Positions 1-7,247 of a DNA stretch of 14,489 nucleotides are shown piece after piece (within the stretch, counting starts at the first letter, position 1; each line of letters opens with the position of its first letter). The DNA is taken from NCBI GenBank assembly GCA_013375405.1, contig JABXJU010000105.1, positions 1 to 14,489 of the forward strand. The letters are read 5' to 3'. A model generated the notes under the pieces. That model did no database searches. It worked only from the letters and a program-made list of their open reading frames with translations, and was not told where the DNA came from. This DNA comes from Candidatus Helarchaeota archaeon. Its GTDB lineage: Archaea; Asgardarchaeota; Lokiarchaeia; Helarchaeales; HEL-GB-A. The position numbers and the translations under genes were made by a program.

Positions 1-720
1 ATTAGTATTAATGATGGAAAAGCGGGAATCACGATTTGTAATCGAGGATTACCGGAGTATGAAGCAATTCAAGAAGAGAATGGGAATGTCACAATAGCAA
101 TTACGCTTCTCCGCTGTATTGGGTGGCTTGCTCTTTCATACATGATTACTAGAGAAAAAGAACCTGCCGGTCCAGATTTCGCCGCCCCCGAAGCCCAATG
201 CCTGGGAAACCATACCTTCCATCTTTCGATTACAACTCACAACCAAGATTTCTTGTCTTCAAAGAGTTACAAAATTGCGCAGGAATTCAACATTCCCCTT
301 AAAACCTTCAATCCAGAGGTAATGCGAACTGCGTTACGGGTCCCGGATCACATCTTTTTTAAAGGACTTCCCCTTCTCCTTCCGCCAGATTATTTTGGAC
401 CAAAATTTCTACCTGAGAAGGCAAGTTTTGTTAGGATAGAACCCAATTATCTTATCCTTAGCGCCTGTAAAAAAGCAGAGGAGGATTCAGCACTTATCAT
501 TCGGCTGTATAACTCCTCACAATCTCCTACCAAGGGAACGTTGAAGTTACATCAAGCTATTCAAGATGTGAAAATTGTGAATTTAGATGAACAGGAAGTG
601 AATGATGCCCAAATAACGGATATTCAAATTAAAAATAATCAATTTACATTTCAAATTATTGGAGCAAAAATTGCAACCTTCAAAATCTTTATTGTTAGAA
701 ATCCTTCTAATGTAAGATAA
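1..720 (+). CDS. Glycoside hydrolase family 38 alpha-mannosidase, C-terminal part (5' end outside window)
   Basis: The reading frame is open from base 1, giving 239 residues of the C-terminal region. The segment ITLLRCIGWL (about residues 38-47) followed by PEAQCLGNHTFHLSI (about 64-78) matches the conserved C-terminal beta-sandwich pattern of GH38 enzymes such as mannosylglycerate hydrolase MngB (family knowledge: TLLR-x-(V/I)G-(Y/W)L, then peaQ-x-xG-x-h). The last 100 residues form a beta-rich tail (FVRIEPNYLILSACKK, later IVNLDEQEV) as in the GH38 C-terminal domain. The catalytic domain and its metal and nucleophile Asp residues lie outside the window, so activity and linkage preference cannot be judged. 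The family hydrolyses alpha-mannosidic bonds. There is no signal for secretion in the visible part. The gene ends 25 bp before the convergent OB-fold gene. Confidence 0.85.
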   Translation: MSINDGKAGITICNRGLPEYEAIQEENGNVTIAITLLRCIGWLALSYMITREKEPAGPDFAAPEAQCLGNHTFHLSITTHNQDFLSSKSYKIAQEFNIPLKTFNPEVMRTALRVPDHIFFKGLPLLLPPDYFGPKFLPEKASFVRIEPNYLILSACKKAEEDSALIIRLYNSSQSPTKGTLKLHQAIQDVKIVNLDEQEVNDAQITDIQIKNNQFTFQIIGAKIATFKIFIVRNPSNVR

Positions 721-745
721 AAGGGAAAGAACAATTTACTGCGTC

Positions 746-1591
746 TTATTGGTACATATCTCTCCGGAAGATTCCTATCATCAACAAAAGCATGTCGATA
801 CGTTCATTGGGCTTAGAAACATATGTTTTCCAGAGTTTCAAATAGGTATTTAATTCTTGGGAATAATAACTAATCTGTTCCTCGAAAAATTGGCGGGCTA
901 TTGAATCCTTATAAGCATCTTTGCCCTGTATATAGGTATCAAAGGAAAGAAACCGTGCAGACATATTGTGTTCTATTGTTTTGACAATGGCCTTGAGGAC
1001 AAAGTACTCTCTTTCCTCTATAGATTCGAAGATGGGGAAACATTCTTTTGGGAACCAGAGACTAATTGGTTTGTTCTCTAGATCAGCAATAATCACTTTT
1101 TGATATTTTTCCTTTACACCGTTATTAGGATGTAAATTTAAAATCCTTGTAAAAATTTTAATTCGAGTCCCATCAGGGAGCGCTTGGATATCAGATTTCC
1201 ATAAAATTCCTTTATAACGCAAGTTTTGTAAGTGACTAGTGTATCGAGGATCACTTTTATCGATTTTCCGCATGAAGTTAGCTCTGTAAGCGAGTTGAGG
1301 TTTATTTTTAAAGGGTTTCCCTTCCCGAATATCCAAATCTATGATTACGACATCGCCAACTTCGAAATTTCTGTTTCGGTTCCTGAAAAGGCGGATTGTG
1401 GAGGTTCCATCATATAAATAAAACAACACCCATGCGGGGGGAGTATTTTTCTCGTCGTGCTGAATTTGAGTAATTTCAGCTAAGGCTGTTATATTATCTC
1501 CTAACTTTAATTCGGCGAAGCTTTTTTGTGAAAGCTTTTTTTCCTCTTTCCTTTGAGACATCTCAAGTTCCATAACCATTTTATCATTCAT
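746..1591 (-). CDS. OB-fold nucleic-acid-binding-like protein
   Basis: This encodes 281 residues from the ATG at 1591. After a charged N-terminus (SQRKEEKKLSQK) comes an OB-fold-like strand pattern: LKLGDNITALAEITQIQ, WVLFYLYDGTSTIRLF, then FEVGDVVIIDLDIREGKPF (about residues 25-95). This is the layout of RPA/SSB-type and tRNA-binding OB domains. A second beta-rich block (TRIKIFTRILNL ... KVIIADLENKPISLWFP, about 140-185) may be another OB fold. The rest is helical. The open frame extends a further 69 codons upstream, but that stretch is low-complexity, overlaps the neighbouring gene and reads like translated T-rich DNA. A TATA-like CTTTAAGTAT at about 1629-1638 also supports the inner start. 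Met codons 74, 76 and 80 of the long frame are alternatives. Single-strand DNA or RNA binding is likely but no specific role can be assigned. Confidence 0.6.
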   Translation of the reverse strand: MNDKMVMELEMSQRKEEKKLSQKSFAELKLGDNITALAEITQIQHDEKNTPPAWVLFYLYDGTSTIRLFRNRNRNFEVGDVVIIDLDIREGKPFKNKPQLAYRANFMRKIDKSDPRYTSHLQNLRYKGILWKSDIQALPDGTRIKIFTRILNLHPNNGVKEKYQKVIIADLENKPISLWFPKECFPIFESIEEREYFVLKAIVKTIEHNMSARFLSFDTYIQGKDAYKDSIARQFFEEQISYYSQELNTYLKLWKTYVSKPNERIDMLLLMIGIFRRDMYQ

Positions 1592-1737
1592 TCCTTGGAT
1601 TCTATCGAAGATAAGGTAGACCTGATACTTAAAGACAGAGAGAGAGGGAGGGAAAAGTAAAACTTGTAAGAGAAAGAATTTGTCCCGACAAAATTTTAAA
1701 ACAAGATGATAAGGGAGTATTGCGAAAGAAGATGTAG

Positions 1738-1764
1738 AAAAAAAATAAAATTTTTGTAAAAAAA
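1738..1764 (-). terminator. T-rich archaeal-type terminator after the first paralogue
   Basis: Read on the minus strand, two runs of T (7 and 8 bases) follow within 30 bp of the stop at 1767. Oligo-T tracts without a needed hairpin are the usual archaeal termination signal. It separates the paralogue gene from the OB-fold gene. Confidence 0.5.
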
Positions 1765-1766
1765 GA

Positions 1767-2918
1767 TTAGGCAAACTTAGTATTCCTGCCCATTCCATAG
1801 GATATAATGTGGGAACCTGTTACTTTCTCCGTGGTTTCATGGGTCACATCCAAAAAGATCCCTTTTATGAATGTTTTAAAATCAATTCCCAAATCATCAA
1901 GTTTTATGAAATTTTCAGGATGTGGGTAATACCAGGCAAAATCTTCCCTTTCGTAAACACTTTTGTCTCTCAAATTCGGTAATTGACATTCTAAGGTTTG
2001 AACCGGGGTAGGAACCCCGTTTTTTTCAATGTGTTCTTTTAAAACCTCATTATAAATTTCAGGAAATTTCTCAAGCATCCAATCAGTCACGATATTTTCA
2101 TGACCTTGGAGGTACAATTTATGGCCCGTCGTTAACCCACAAATCCGCATCGTCCACTGCTCCCGTTGCATCAGAAACAATGTATTGACCATAGCAGGCC
2201 ATGGAATATAGCAAAACCAATAGTCAGGGAGTCCATAAATACGTTTCGCGTTCACGCCATCCCATAAACTTGCGAATCCTTCCCATGAGGATCGCATAAG
2301 TAATTGATTTGACCCCCCGCTTCCCCAAGTCATACAAATATGGTATGCTGAAGTGCTCCAATGAGGGGTCCGCTCATTCCGAACATCTCTTAAAATATTA
2401 ATCGCCAGTCTCCCACATTCCGTCAAATTTTTCACTTTTGAAGGTAATTCTTTCAGCTTATACCCTAATTTGAGGTGTCGTCGTTCAAGTAACTCGTCAT
2501 CACGTCCCACCAACCACCAGTCAACGGGAATGCCATCCTCCTCATGTCCATTTAAAATGAAGGAAATTTCGCCATCTTGATTATCATCCATAACGATGAA
2601 CGTAAGGTCTACTGAATCGCCATAGAGTAATTTCATACTTCCTTGCGTTAAATCGCCCCTTTGAGAAGAGACAGGCGGGAAAATCATATAAGTTATAATT
2701 TTTTCGCCTCTCAGTTTCCCCTCCAGGACTGCACGTGTTGTAGCAATAGTTTCGGTCAACCGTTCCTTTAGCACTGGGTATTGCATCGCATTACTTGAAT
2801 CTTGCATCCTGTGTAGATAATCGAAGCCCATCTTGGAATGAACCCGCATTAAATGTTTTCCTAACGGATAATACCGTTTCGTTCTAGTCTCAGGAAGATC
2901 ACCATAAGTGTACGGCAA
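1767..2918 (-). CDS. Uncharacterised 383-residue protein, paralogue 1 of a tandem pair
   Basis: I do not recognise this family. The protein is soluble-looking, with no signal peptide or membrane helix, and is rich in Trp, Tyr and His. By ungapped hand alignment it is about 76% identical (293/383) to the next gene upstream, with no indels. The longest unchanged stretch is residues 79-112 (begins IFPPVSSQRGDL, ends DLTFIVMDD). Other fixed blocks are RSSWEGFASLWDGVNAKR (about 210-226) and LDVTHETTEKVTGSH (356-370). Conserved His (125, 148, 186, 193, 266, 360, 370) and Cys (168, 236, 260, 311) are candidate active-site or metal residues. The start is TTG, chosen because a GGTGGGA Shine-Dalgarno-like sequence lies 5 bp upstream, identical in both copies, and the N-termini align from it (MPYTYGDLPE). 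An enzyme is plausible. No function is claimed. Confidence 0.85.
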   Translation of the reverse strand: MPYTYGDLPETRTKRYYPLGKHLMRVHSKMGFDYLHRMQDSSNAMQYPVLKERLTETIATTRAVLEGKLRGEKIITYMIFPPVSSQRGDLTQGSMKLLYGDSVDLTFIVMDDNQDGEISFILNGHEEDGIPVDWWLVGRDDELLERRHLKLGYKLKELPSKVKNLTECGRLAINILRDVRNERTPHWSTSAYHICMTWGSGGSNQLLMRSSWEGFASLWDGVNAKRIYGLPDYWFCYIPWPAMVNTLFLMQREQWTMRICGLTTGHKLYLQGHENIVTDWMLEKFPEIYNEVLKEHIEKNGVPTPVQTLECQLPNLRDKSVYEREDFAWYYPHPENFIKLDDLGIDFKTFIKGIFLDVTHETTEKVTGSHIISYGMGRNTKFA

Positions 2919-2923
2919 ATAGA

Positions 2924-2935
2924 TCCCACCAAACT
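2924..2935 (-). promoter_or_regulatory. Ribosome binding site and leader shared by both paralogues (copy 1)
   Basis: The 12-base leader AGTTTGGTGGGA precedes the TTG start and is identical in front of the other paralogue. GGTG can pair with the 3' end of archaeal 16S rRNA (known anti-SD CACCTCC). Its conservation, while flanking intergenic DNA differs, supports the TTG start. Confidence 0.55.
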
Positions 2936-3016
2936 TTTTAATTAAAGGAAAAAATAGAGTTACAAGGATTTAAAAATTTTGAATTTTTTTTTCAGATTAA
3001 TGGTAATAATAATAAG

Positions 3017-4168
3017 CTAAACAAACTCAGTATTCCTTCCAATCCCATAGGATATGATATGTGATCCCGTCACTTTCTCTGTTGTTTCATGGGTCACATC
3101 TAAAAATACTCCTTTAATAAATTGGTCAAAATCTATTCCTAAGTCTTCTAAGCGTATAAAGTCGTCTGGTCGTGGGTATTTCCAGTCGAATTCTTCCCTT
3201 TCATAAATACTTCCGTCTTTTAAATTTGGTACTTGACATTCTAAGGTTTGGGAAGGGCGAGGAACACCTCGTTGCTCAATCAGTTCCTTTAGAATCTCAT
3301 TATAAATCTCAGGAAATTTCTCAAGCATCCAATCAGTTATGACGTCTTCCAGTCCCTGAAGATAGAGCTTGTGCCCTGTCGATAATCCACAAATTCGCAG
3401 AGCCCATTGAGCGCGGCTCATCATAAATAAGGTGTTTACCATTGAAGGCCACGGAACATAGCAAAACCAATAATCAGGGAGTCCATAAAACCGTTTGGCA
3501 TTCACGCCATCCCAGAGAGATGCAAAACCTTCCCAAGATGACCGCATGAATAATTGATTTGCCATTCCTGAGCCCCAAACCATGCTAATATGATATGAGG
3601 AGAGACTCCAATGGGGAGTCCGTTCATTTCGAATATCTTTCAGTATATGAATTGCTTTTCGCCCACAATCAGTCAAATCTTTAATCCTCGAAGGTAACTC
3701 GCGTAATTTATATCCTAGTTTGAGATGTCTTCGGTCGAGTAATTCGTCATCCGTGTTCACCATCCACCAATCTACGGGTATTCCTTCTTCACAGTGCCCA
3801 TTAAGGATAAAGTAAATCTCTCCATCCTTATCATCGTCCATCACTATGAATGTCAAATCTACAGAATCACCATACAATAGTTTCATGCTACCTTGTGTCA
3901 AATCACCTCGTTGAGATGACACAGGCGGAAATATCATATAACTAAGAACTTTATCACCGGGTAATTTTCCATCTATGACAGCTTGAGTTGCAGCAATAGT
4001 TTCATTCAACCGCTCCTTGATTACTGGATATTCCATGTCAACACTTTCCTTGCGCATCTTCTGCAGATACTCATAGCCCATCTTTGAATATATCCTCATA
4101 TTATATTGGCCTAATGGATAATACAGTTTTGTCCTGGATTCAGGAAGATCACCATAAGTGTAAGGCAA
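3017..4168 (-). CDS. Uncharacterised 383-residue protein, paralogue 2 of a tandem pair
   Basis: This protein has the same length and architecture as its downstream neighbour, with 90 substitutions spread unevenly. The N-terminal 75 residues and the acidic surface loops vary, while residues 79-112, 211-250 and 356-378 are almost unchanged. Many differences are conservative (I/V, D/E, K/R), which points to both copies being under purifying selection. It starts with TTG after the same AGTTTGGTGGGA leader. The 98-bp gap to paralogue 1 has no clear T-run terminator after this stop but contains a TATA-like TTTTTAAAT near 2970. The pair may therefore be co-transcribed, separately transcribed, or both. 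Function is unknown. The conserved motif GDSVDLTFIVMDD and the fixed His and Cys residues suggest an enzyme or ligand-binding protein in the cytoplasm. Confidence 0.85.
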   Translation of the reverse strand: MPYTYGDLPESRTKLYYPLGQYNMRIYSKMGYEYLQKMRKESVDMEYPVIKERLNETIAATQAVIDGKLPGDKVLSYMIFPPVSSQRGDLTQGSMKLLYGDSVDLTFIVMDDDKDGEIYFILNGHCEEGIPVDWWMVNTDDELLDRRHLKLGYKLRELPSRIKDLTDCGRKAIHILKDIRNERTPHWSLSSYHISMVWGSGMANQLFMRSSWEGFASLWDGVNAKRFYGLPDYWFCYVPWPSMVNTLFMMSRAQWALRICGLSTGHKLYLQGLEDVITDWMLEKFPEIYNEILKELIEQRGVPRPSQTLECQVPNLKDGSIYEREEFDWKYPRPDDFIRLEDLGIDFDQFIKGVFLDVTHETTEKVTGSHIISYGIGRNTEFV

Positions 4169-4173
4169 ATAAC

Positions 4174-4185
4174 TCCCACCAAACT
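4174..4185 (-). promoter_or_regulatory. Ribosome binding site and leader shared by both paralogues (copy 2)
   Basis: AGTTTGGTGGGA appears again here, 5 bp ahead of the TTG start at 4168. It lies only 2 bp beyond the stop codon of the gene remnant that precedes it, so this gene's transcript probably starts inside that remnant or farther upstream. Confidence 0.55.
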
Positions 4186-4187
4186 AT

Positions 4188-4397
4188 TCAATGAGTTATA
4201 TTACTTCGTTTTACTATTGATTTAACAACGTGAAATTTTCCATTTCTTTCTCTATTAAGGCTTTTCTTGAACTCAACCTCAATACGTAATTTATTTTCTA
4301 CAAGGTTTAATATCTTTTCTTCTATTTGTCTTTTTGTTGAATCATTAAAGTTATCATTTTTTAAAATAAGTAATTTTAGAGTTTTTCTATCTGTTTG
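4188..4397 (-). pseudogene. 3' remnant of a CapK/PaaK-like adenylate-forming enzyme (phenylacetate-CoA ligase family)
   Basis: Reading the minus strand between serS and the paralogue pair gives a 69-residue open stretch with no ATG, GTG or TTG at a plausible 5' end, closed upstream by an in-frame TAA (4398-4400). The sequence looks coding: KLLILKNDNFNDSTKRQIEE, then KLRIEVEFKKSLNRERNGKF and HVVKSIVKRS. This follows the usual C-terminal end of the CapK/PaaK family, in which a beta strand, a helix with (T)xxxKxxIxxxL, then IEIEFVDxIxRxxxGKFRxVxS close the lid domain. The conserved GKF lysine is present. The stretch before the TAA (LKLSRHKGTNL) stays in the same frame, so an in-frame stop plus a 5' deletion would explain it. 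The family activates aryl or other acids with ATP and CoA. Only the C-terminal lid remains, so it cannot be catalytic. The alternative is a small unrelated protein with a non-canonical start. Confidence 0.5.
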
Positions 4398-4434
4398 TTA
4401 TAAATTAGTACCTTTATGTCTGGATAATTTTAAT

Positions 4435-5715
4435 CTAATTAGTTTTAGCAGACATTTTCTTCTTGCCCTTCATATAATTTTGCAAAGCAGTTGGTATATT
4501 TATTGAGCCATCTTCGTTTTGGTGATTTTCTAGTAAGCAACAGATAGTTCGTTCGGTGGCAATAGCGGTTGAATTCAGGGTATGGACAATAAATCGTTCT
4601 TTGCCGCGAATTCCATACTTGATATTCAATTTTCGGGCTTGGTAATCGGTACAATTGCTACATGACACAAGTTCTCGATACTGGTTTTGGGCAGGAAACC
4701 AGCCTTCAAGGTCATATTTTTTAGCTGCATTATCGTTCATTTCGCCACTTGCAATATTCACAATGCGATAGGGAATTTCCAATTGTTGGAAGATATCTTC
4801 GGATATCTCAATCATCTCTTCATGAAATTTCCATGAATCTTCGGGATTACAAAATACATAATGCTCTACTTTATCGAACTGGTGAATTCTAAAAATTCCC
4901 TTAGTATCTTTGCCATGAGACCCTGCTTCCCGTCTAAAACATGCTGAATATGCGGTATATTTCAGAGGTAAATCATCCACATGGATTACATCGTTTATAT
5001 GTAAAGCAGCAAGGGTTTGTTCGGAGGTTGCAATTAAAAAGAGATCTGTCCCTTCGAGTTTGTATAACTGTTCTTCAAAATCAGCCAATTCAGCCGCTTT
5101 TTCCATAACTTCATGCTTAATGAAATAAGGAGTAATGAATGGAGTGTAACCTTTATCAATTAAAAAATCTAAGGCGAATTGAATTAAGGCGAAATTGAGC
5201 AATACTAAATCGTTTTTTAAGTAATAAGTTCGTGCTCCAGAGATTTTTGCTGCAATATCTAGATTTACACCGTCAATCGTCTGGACTAACTCAACATGCC
5301 CTTTTGGTGTGAAATCAAATTTCGGAATTTTGCCCCATGTTCGCTCAATTTTATTAGAGTCCTCAAATTCACCTATAGGGACTGACTCGTGAAGTATATT
5401 TCCCACGATGTATCTTGCTTTTTCTCTTTTTTCGAGCAATTCCTTTTCCATGGCTTCTTTTTGGGGAATTTCTTCCTTTATCGCCTTAATCCGGGCTATG
5501 AGTTGAGAAAAATCTTCACCTTGTTTTTTCAAATCATTAATTTCATAAGTAATTTTATTACGTTCCTCCCTCAATGAATCTAATTCCCGTTTAACTTCCC
5601 TCCACTTTTTATCATACTTTATAACTTTTTCAACATTTGCTGGATCCTTAAACCTTTTCTTTTCTGATTCGATGATAATTTCTGGATTGTCTCTGAACAG
5701 TTTTATGTCAATCAT
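4435..5715 (-). CDS. serS: Seryl-tRNA synthetase
   Basis: Charges tRNA-Ser with serine in the cytoplasm. The 426 residues match the usual length. MIDIKLFRDNPEII opens the standard N-terminal arm, followed by a long tRNA-binding coiled coil (about 25-105, rich in K/E/L). The class II core follows: motif 1 near 190-207, TSE at 230-232, motif 2 CFRREAGSHGKDTKGIFRIH (259-278), the serine-site segment ELVSCSNCTDYQAR (348-361), and motif 3 from HTLNSTAIATERT to GSINIPTAL (378-411). LIATSEQTLAALH rather than the bacterial TAE form suggests the archaeal/eukaryotic lineage. It is the common SerRS type, not the rare methanogen type. The ATG at 5715 is fixed by homology and by a TATA box that would start the transcript at or next to the ATG. 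It is divergent from the phosphorylase gene. Confidence 0.97.
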   Translation of the reverse strand: MIDIKLFRDNPEIIIESEKKRFKDPANVEKVIKYDKKWREVKRELDSLREERNKITYEINDLKKQGEDFSQLIARIKAIKEEIPQKEAMEKELLEKREKARYIVGNILHESVPIGEFEDSNKIERTWGKIPKFDFTPKGHVELVQTIDGVNLDIAAKISGARTYYLKNDLVLLNFALIQFALDFLIDKGYTPFITPYFIKHEVMEKAAELADFEEQLYKLEGTDLFLIATSEQTLAALHINDVIHVDDLPLKYTAYSACFRREAGSHGKDTKGIFRIHQFDKVEHYVFCNPEDSWKFHEEMIEISEDIFQQLEIPYRIVNIASGEMNDNAAKKYDLEGWFPAQNQYRELVSCSNCTDYQARKLNIKYGIRGKERFIVHTLNSTAIATERTICCLLENHQNEDGSINIPTALQNYMKGKKKMSAKTN

Positions 5716-5737
5716 ACTATCTTAATTCCTATACCAA

Positions 5738-5747
5738 ATTATAAAAG
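5738..5747 (-). promoter_or_regulatory. TATA box of serS (probable leaderless transcript)
   Basis: The minus-strand sequence CTTTTATAAT is centred about 27 bp upstream of the serS ATG. Archaeal TATA centres lie about 26-27 bp before the transcript start, so the mRNA should begin at or within a base or two of the start codon. No Shine-Dalgarno sequence is present, which agrees. Confidence 0.5.
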
Positions 5748-5820
5748 ATTAATGCCTTATTCCTATTTAAATTAAAAAAAATTCCTAGCTAGTGGGATGA
5801 ATTCCTCGGAATGAAGAAGA

Positions 5821-6621
5821 ATGCCCATTTTACGAACGTTAAAAAATTATTTGAAAGCGTATTTAGCAAAAGGTGTGATGCGATTCATGTCACAAAACAA
5901 CAAGATAGTATATATGGTGTTGAACTGTAATTCCGCAAAGATTGCACCAAAAGTGATTTTACCAGCCACGGATTATGTAGTCCAACAAATTAAAAAACAT
6001 ATTGAGGTCAAAGAATACGGAAGAACTGCAAAAGGAACGTATAAAGATGTTCCAATATCAGTAGTTAGTACTGGAATGGGAGCGCCAGCGGCAGCAATGG
6101 TTTTGGAGGCATTAAAGAGATCAAATGTAAGCCATATTGTTCGTTTAGATTATTGTGGGGGATTGCAAGAAGATATAAATGTAGGGGATATAGTTTTATG
6201 TTCGGAAGTAATTTGTGGGGATGGAACCTCTCTACATTATCTTGATACCAAAGAAAATTATCCGAAAGTAGCAGCAAATTCGACTTTAACATCGTTATTA
6301 AACGAAGAATTAGAAAAGAATAAAGTAGAATTTCATAAAGGTCCAGTATGGGGACATGACGCACTATTTAGAGAACCCTTGGAGCTATTAGAAAAGGCGA
6401 GAGATCATGGAGCGATCGCCATAGATATGGAGTCATCGGTCGTTGTAGCCCTAGGTGAATTATTTAACATCCCCACAGCGTCGATTCTTATTGTCACCGA
6501 TAAACCAAGTGGTAAAGGGCTCGAGAACGAGAAGATCTCCATAACTCCAAAGATTTTTCAGAATTTAGATAGAATATCTGATATAGTTTTAGATGTTTTA
6601 TCATCGCTTAATGAGAAATAG
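5821..6621 (+). CDS. Nucleoside phosphorylase (purine/uridine phosphorylase family)
   Basis: The protein is expected to cleave nucleosides with phosphate to free base plus (deoxy)ribose-1-phosphate in nucleoside salvage. The PNP/UDP phosphorylase fold covers residues 28-265: VSTGMGAPAAAMVLEAL (82-98) with the phosphate-binding G-M-G turn, RLDYCGGLQEDINVGDIV (108-125), and IDMESSVVVALGE (201-213) with the hallmark DMES of the ribose/base site. The later TDKPSG also fits. R108 matches the family's phosphate-contacting Arg position in strand context. Whether the base is uracil, a purine or another cannot be told. The start is uncertain: residues 1-22 are basic and outside the family core. ATG codons at 5878 and 5887, preceded by AAAGGTGTG, are good alternatives and would give about 244-247 residues, the usual length. 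The gene is divergent from serS, with a TATA-like TATTTAAATT near 5764. Confidence 0.88.
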   Translation: MPILRTLKNYLKAYLAKGVMRFMSQNNKIVYMVLNCNSAKIAPKVILPATDYVVQQIKKHIEVKEYGRTAKGTYKDVPISVVSTGMGAPAAAMVLEALKRSNVSHIVRLDYCGGLQEDINVGDIVLCSEVICGDGTSLHYLDTKENYPKVAANSTLTSLLNEELEKNKVEFHKGPVWGHDALFREPLELLEKARDHGAIAIDMESSVVVALGELFNIPTASILIVTDKPSGKGLENEKISITPKIFQNLDRISDIVLDVLSSLNEK

Positions 6622-6751
6622 AATTGTAACCTCTCTTCTCACAAGCTTAATAAAATTATATCTTGAAAATTAGGTTAGATTTAAATAGGTATTACAATCT
6701 CCATTTAAAATAATTCTTATTTGTATTAAAATAAATTGAAGGGATTAACCG

Positions 6752-7192
6752 ATGGGAAAAGCTGGATCTATTATAATGATAGTTGGTGGCACTGTTCTTT
6801 TAGTGTTTAGTATACTCTTCTTAATCGTTTTTCAAGCAATATTACTCCCGGTATTTTACGCCGATCCTCTTTTAGGTCCTTTAACCAACATTCTAATAAG
6901 ACGCGGTTTTATATTTCTCATGATAGCAATAGCACTTATGGTGATGGGCATCGTGGCAGTAATTGTAAAGGGGACAACCCAACGAGTTATGGGTGGTATT
7001 GGCTTAGGGGCAAGTGGTTTTGTAATTATTTTTCTTATTATATCAATGCTACAGAGCATGGGTATAACAATAGCCGCAGGTGACCCAGGATATATCATAG
7101 GGAGTTTAATAGGGCATATAATGCTTCTGGGTATTTCTATAATTGGATTGGTCGGTGGGATTGTAGCTTTAGCGAGTTCAAGTGACTATTAA
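6752..7192 (+). CDS. Small four-helix membrane protein, unknown function
   Basis: The 146 residues are mostly hydrophobic, with predicted membrane helices at about 6-36, 52-72, 80-100 and 114-141. Gly-rich faces (MGGIGLGASGF, IIGLVGGIVAL) allow close helix packing. Basic residues between helices 1 and 2 (IRRG) and 2 and 3 (VKGTTQR) would place those loops differently, and the positive-inside rule does not give a clean topology. No catalytic or transport motif is visible. The ATG at 6752 follows GAAGGGATT, a weak ribosome site. A TATA-like CATTTAAAATAA near 6702 lies about 45 bp upstream. A 130-bp gap separates it from the phosphorylase gene, so it is probably transcribed on its own. Small proteins of this layout are common in archaea and mostly uncharacterised. 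Confidence 0.75.
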   Translation: MGKAGSIIMIVGGTVLLVFSILFLIVFQAILLPVFYADPLLGPLTNILIRRGFIFLMIAIALMVMGIVAVIVKGTTQRVMGGIGLGASGFVIIFLIISMLQSMGITIAAGDPGYIIGSLIGHIMLLGISIIGLVGGIVALASSSDY

Positions 7193-7225
7193 CTCCATTG
7201 AATTAAAAAACTCTAATACTCTCTC

Positions 7226-7232
7226 TTTTTTT
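7226..7232 (+). terminator. Oligo-T terminator between convergent membrane-protein genes
   Basis: A T7 run follows CTCTC 34 bp after the stop of the four-helix protein. Read from the other side, the same 55-bp gap offers T-rich ATTTTATATATTTTT for the convergent gene, so it may work in both directions. Confidence 0.45.
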
Positions 7233-7247
7233 AAAAATATATAAAAT

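Noticed and set aside
1592..1798. 69-codon N-terminal extension of the OB-fold gene
   Set aside because: The extension overlaps the end of the neighbouring gene, contains its terminator T-runs, and translates to low-complexity Phe/Leu-rich sequence.
4267..4506. 79-codon plus-strand frame with Phe/Leu-rich product
   Set aside because: It is antisense to the CapK/PaaK-like remnant and the end of serS, and its composition is that of a shadow frame.
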